Origin: Streptomyces sp. RB17 | GTDB lineage: Bacteria > Actinomycetota > Actinomycetes > Streptomycetales > Streptomycetaceae | DNA length: 64,000 nt | Direction of reading: 5' to 3' | NCBI RefSeq assembly: GCF_009604455.1 | Contig: NZ_WEGL01000002.1 | Coordinates: 1,054,001-1,118,000, forward strand | Shown here: positions 62,514 through 64,000 of the stretch, piece by piece | Position numbering within the stretch: position 1 is the first letter of the stretch | How the letters are laid out: each line of letters opens with the position of its first letter | Made by a program: the position numbers and the translations under genes | The notes under the pieces: model-generated | What the model was told of the DNA's origin: nothing | Database searches by the model: none | What the model saw: only the letters and a program-made list of their open reading frames with translations

Positions 62514-63497
62514 TCAGGCGCCCACCGGTGCCCGCTCGTCGAGGAGGCCTGCCGCGACCAGGTCCGCCCACACCTGATCCGGGACGACCGCCTGGAACGC
62601 GGAGATGTTGTCCCGTACCTCCTCCGGTGAGCGCATCCCGACCACGATGCCGGCGACCGCCGGATGCAGCAGGGGGAACGCCATCGCGGCCTGGGGGAGA
62701 GTCACACCGTGTGCCTCGCAGACGGAAGCGATCTCCCGCGCCCGCCGGAGGATCTCCGGTGCGGCGGGGGCATAGTCGAAGGACGCCCCCTCGGCGGGAC
62801 GAGGGGTGGCGAGCAGGCCGGAATTGAAGATCGAGGCGGCCAGGACGGACACCCCGCGTTCGGCGCAGGCCGGCAGCAGGTCGTCGAGCGCGCTGTGGTC
62901 CAGCAGCGTGTAACGGCCGGACAGCATCACCACATCGACATCGGTCTCCTCGACCAGTCTGGCCAGCATGCCGGGGTGGTACATGCCCGCCCCGACGGCG
63001 CCCACCACGCCCTGCGCACGCAATTCGGCCAGTGCCGGGTACCCGTCGCGCAGCGCGTCCTCGAAGTGCTCCTCCGCGTCGTGGAGGAACAGCAGATCGA
63101 TGCGGTCCACGCCCATCCGCGCAAGCGAGTCCTCCACACTGCGCAGGACACCGTCGCGCGAGAAGTCCCACACCCGGCGGTGTGTGGCGGGGACATGGAA
63201 AGGCTCGTCCTGCCGCCCGGCCGGCTCCTGTTCCACGAGGAGCCGCCCCACCTTGGTCGAGAGGGTGTACCCGTCCCGGGGCATGCCCATGAGGAAGTCG
63301 CCGGTGCGGCGCTCGGAGTGGCCGATGCCGTAGTGCGGTGAGGTGTCGAAGTAGCGGATGCCGCAACTCCATGCCGCGGCCAGCGTGTTCGCGGCGGTGT
63401 CGTCGTCGAGCGGTGCGAAGAGGCCACCGAGGGGACCGCCGCCGAAACCCAGTTCCGTGACCTCCACCGCGCTGCGCCCCAGCCGGGTCGTTCTCAT
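62514..63497 (-). CDS. Aldo/keto reductase (aldose dehydrogenase-like)
   Basis: 327 residues. Catalytic tetrad visible: Asp and Tyr in FDTSPHYGIGHSERR (about residues 50-55), Lys in TLSTKVGRLL (about 81), His in DLLFLHDAEEHFE (about 140). TIM-barrel end GIVVGMRSPEEVRDNI binds the NAD(P) 2'-phosphate region. It resembles L-fucose/D-threo-aldose 1-dehydrogenases, which oxidise aldoses to lactones. Unlike the two broken aldo/keto reductases in the window, this copy is intact. Confidence 0.9.
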   Translation of the reverse strand: MRTTRLGRSAVEVTELGFGGGPLGGLFAPLDDDTAANTLAAAWSCGIRYFDTSPHYGIGHSERRTGDFLMGMPRDGYTLSTKVGRLLVEQEPAGRQDEPFHVPATHRRVWDFSRDGVLRSVEDSLARMGVDRIDLLFLHDAEEHFEDALRDGYPALAELRAQGVVGAVGAGMYHPGMLARLVEETDVDVVMLSGRYTLLDHSALDDLLPACAERGVSVLAASIFNSGLLATPRPAEGASFDYAPAAPEILRRAREIASVCEAHGVTLPQAAMAFPLLHPAVAGIVVGMRSPEEVRDNISAFQAVVPDQVWADLVAAGLLDERAPVGA

Positions 63498-63633
63498 CCG
63501 CTCGGTCCTCCCTGGACGGTATCCACATACGACCTGCAGAGTGTCGCTCTGCCGGGCCCGGCGTTCCAGCAGTTTTCCAGCCCGGCGTCGGCATGGCGCC
63601 GCATGAGGACGACGCCGGCCGCCGCGAGTTCCC

Positions 63634-63711
63634 GCCGACGAGGCCCGCTTCCAGCAGTACCTGCTCGCCCACGGCTACCCCTGGCCCAGCTGGCACCACG
63701 ACCCGGGATGA
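63634..63711 (+). pseudogene. Short gene-end fragment
   Basis: The frame ADEARFQQYLLAHGYPWPSW followed by HHDPG and a TGA at 63709-63711 reads like the C-terminus of a real protein (aromatic-rich, high GC at third positions). It has no start upstream: the frame just before (RRPPRVP) is low-complexity. Family unknown. 63498-63633 holds nothing else I can support. Confidence 0.35.
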
Positions 63712-63754
63712 TCGCCCCTGGACCAAGATTTCCGACGGAGTCACTCAGTGGGAG

Positions 63755-64000
63755 ACGACGCCCGTACCTGTCGCGCTTGCGCGGAGGGCGGAGCCCCTCG
63801 CCTCTCGGAGCGGCCTACCGCTACCGGGTCGTTCAGCTCGGTGATCGCGGCCCCTGCGTGTGGTGCTCACGCTTGCCCGTCGTTGGTGTCCCGGTCGCTG
63901 TGGGCGAGGCGCTCGCTCTGGTGGCCTGGCGCGTCGGCTCCGCAGGGTCGGAAGCGGGCGAGGTACGCCGGGCTTGGGCCGCGGCGCTCGGTCAGGTGGA
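63755..64000 (+). CDS. Possible partial gene at the right edge
   Basis: One frame stays open to the window end and reads AAYRYRVVQLGDRGPCVWCS, RLPVVGVPVAVGEALALVAW, RVGSAGSEAGEVRRAWAAAL. Third positions are GC in about 80 percent of codons, lower than neighbouring genes, and CVWC could be a metal knuckle. No start or ribosome site can be fixed. It might equally be chance. Confidence 0.3.

Overview
The window reads as chromosomal DNA of a Streptomyces-like actinomycete. The evidence is very high GC, strongly GC-biased third codon positions, many GTG starts, leaderless-looking promoters, two dre-type DasR boxes in front of a secreted chitinase, a 25-residue bL37-type ribosomal protein, and long mirror reading frames opposite nearly every gene. 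No rRNA, tRNA, CRISPR array, transposase, integrase or phage gene was recognised. All calls come from reading translations and sequence by eye; nothing was searched against a database.

Layout. 1-10.9 kb: an edge NAD(P)-binding protein divergent from a TetR regulator, a DMT exporter, a GH18 chitinase, a polyamine-type ABC transporter operon (ATPase, lipoprotein, two permeases), a mycothiol-dependent-isomerase-like protein, and a divergent GntR regulator with a stand-alone Cache-domain protein. 11-15 kb: an EamA exporter whose frame runs without a stop into a second protein across decayed DNA, a double-hotdog thioesterase, an Lrp fragment, and an azoreductase divergent from an HxlR regulator. 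15.4-23.6 kb: a GCS2-type ligase, a LacI regulator carrying a 372-bp pentapeptide minisatellite, a purine-type operon (NCS2 permease, amidohydrolase, TauE/SafE) and a SAM methyltransferase. 23.6-31.6 kb: an SDR behind twin palindromic operators, ABC-exporter and aldo/keto reductase remnants, a threonine dehydratase-like enzyme, an ABC-F protein with a candidate leader-peptide attenuator, an FG-GAP remnant, SMI1/KNR4 and a WGR-propeller protein.

31.7-36.5 kb is a divergent lipid module: TetR-glpD one way, an alkyl-DHAP-synthase-like flavoprotein and a YegS-type lipid kinase the other. 36.5-40 kb holds DinB, a methyltransferase-Nudix fusion, a second methyltransferase, a degenerate Nudix protein and a FlK-like thioesterase. 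40-46.1 kb is a molybdenum module (moeA, FdhF/YdeP oxidoreductase, fdhD, LysR) whose divergent promoter holds nested inverted repeats. 46.2-50.6 kb: Dyp peroxidase, a Clp ATPase lacking the ClpP-docking loop, a GreA-like factor and bL37. 50.8-64 kb: a phytoene-desaturase-like flavoprotein, MerR with a textbook 19-bp-spacer promoter and a truncated target gene, YdeI, DUF2267, BrkB, SDR, a CGNR regulator divergent from an MFS exporter over a nested palindromic operator, a hydrolase, two GNATs, a TPR-like protein, a coiled-coil/H1-like/winged-helix protein and an aldo/keto reductase.

A recurring theme is gene decay. At least seven fragments of recognisable families sit between intact genes, and two events (loss of the EamA stop codon, and a TGA at a zinc-ribbon cysteine) alter genes that otherwise look complete. 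A second theme is unusually legible operators in divergent promoters.
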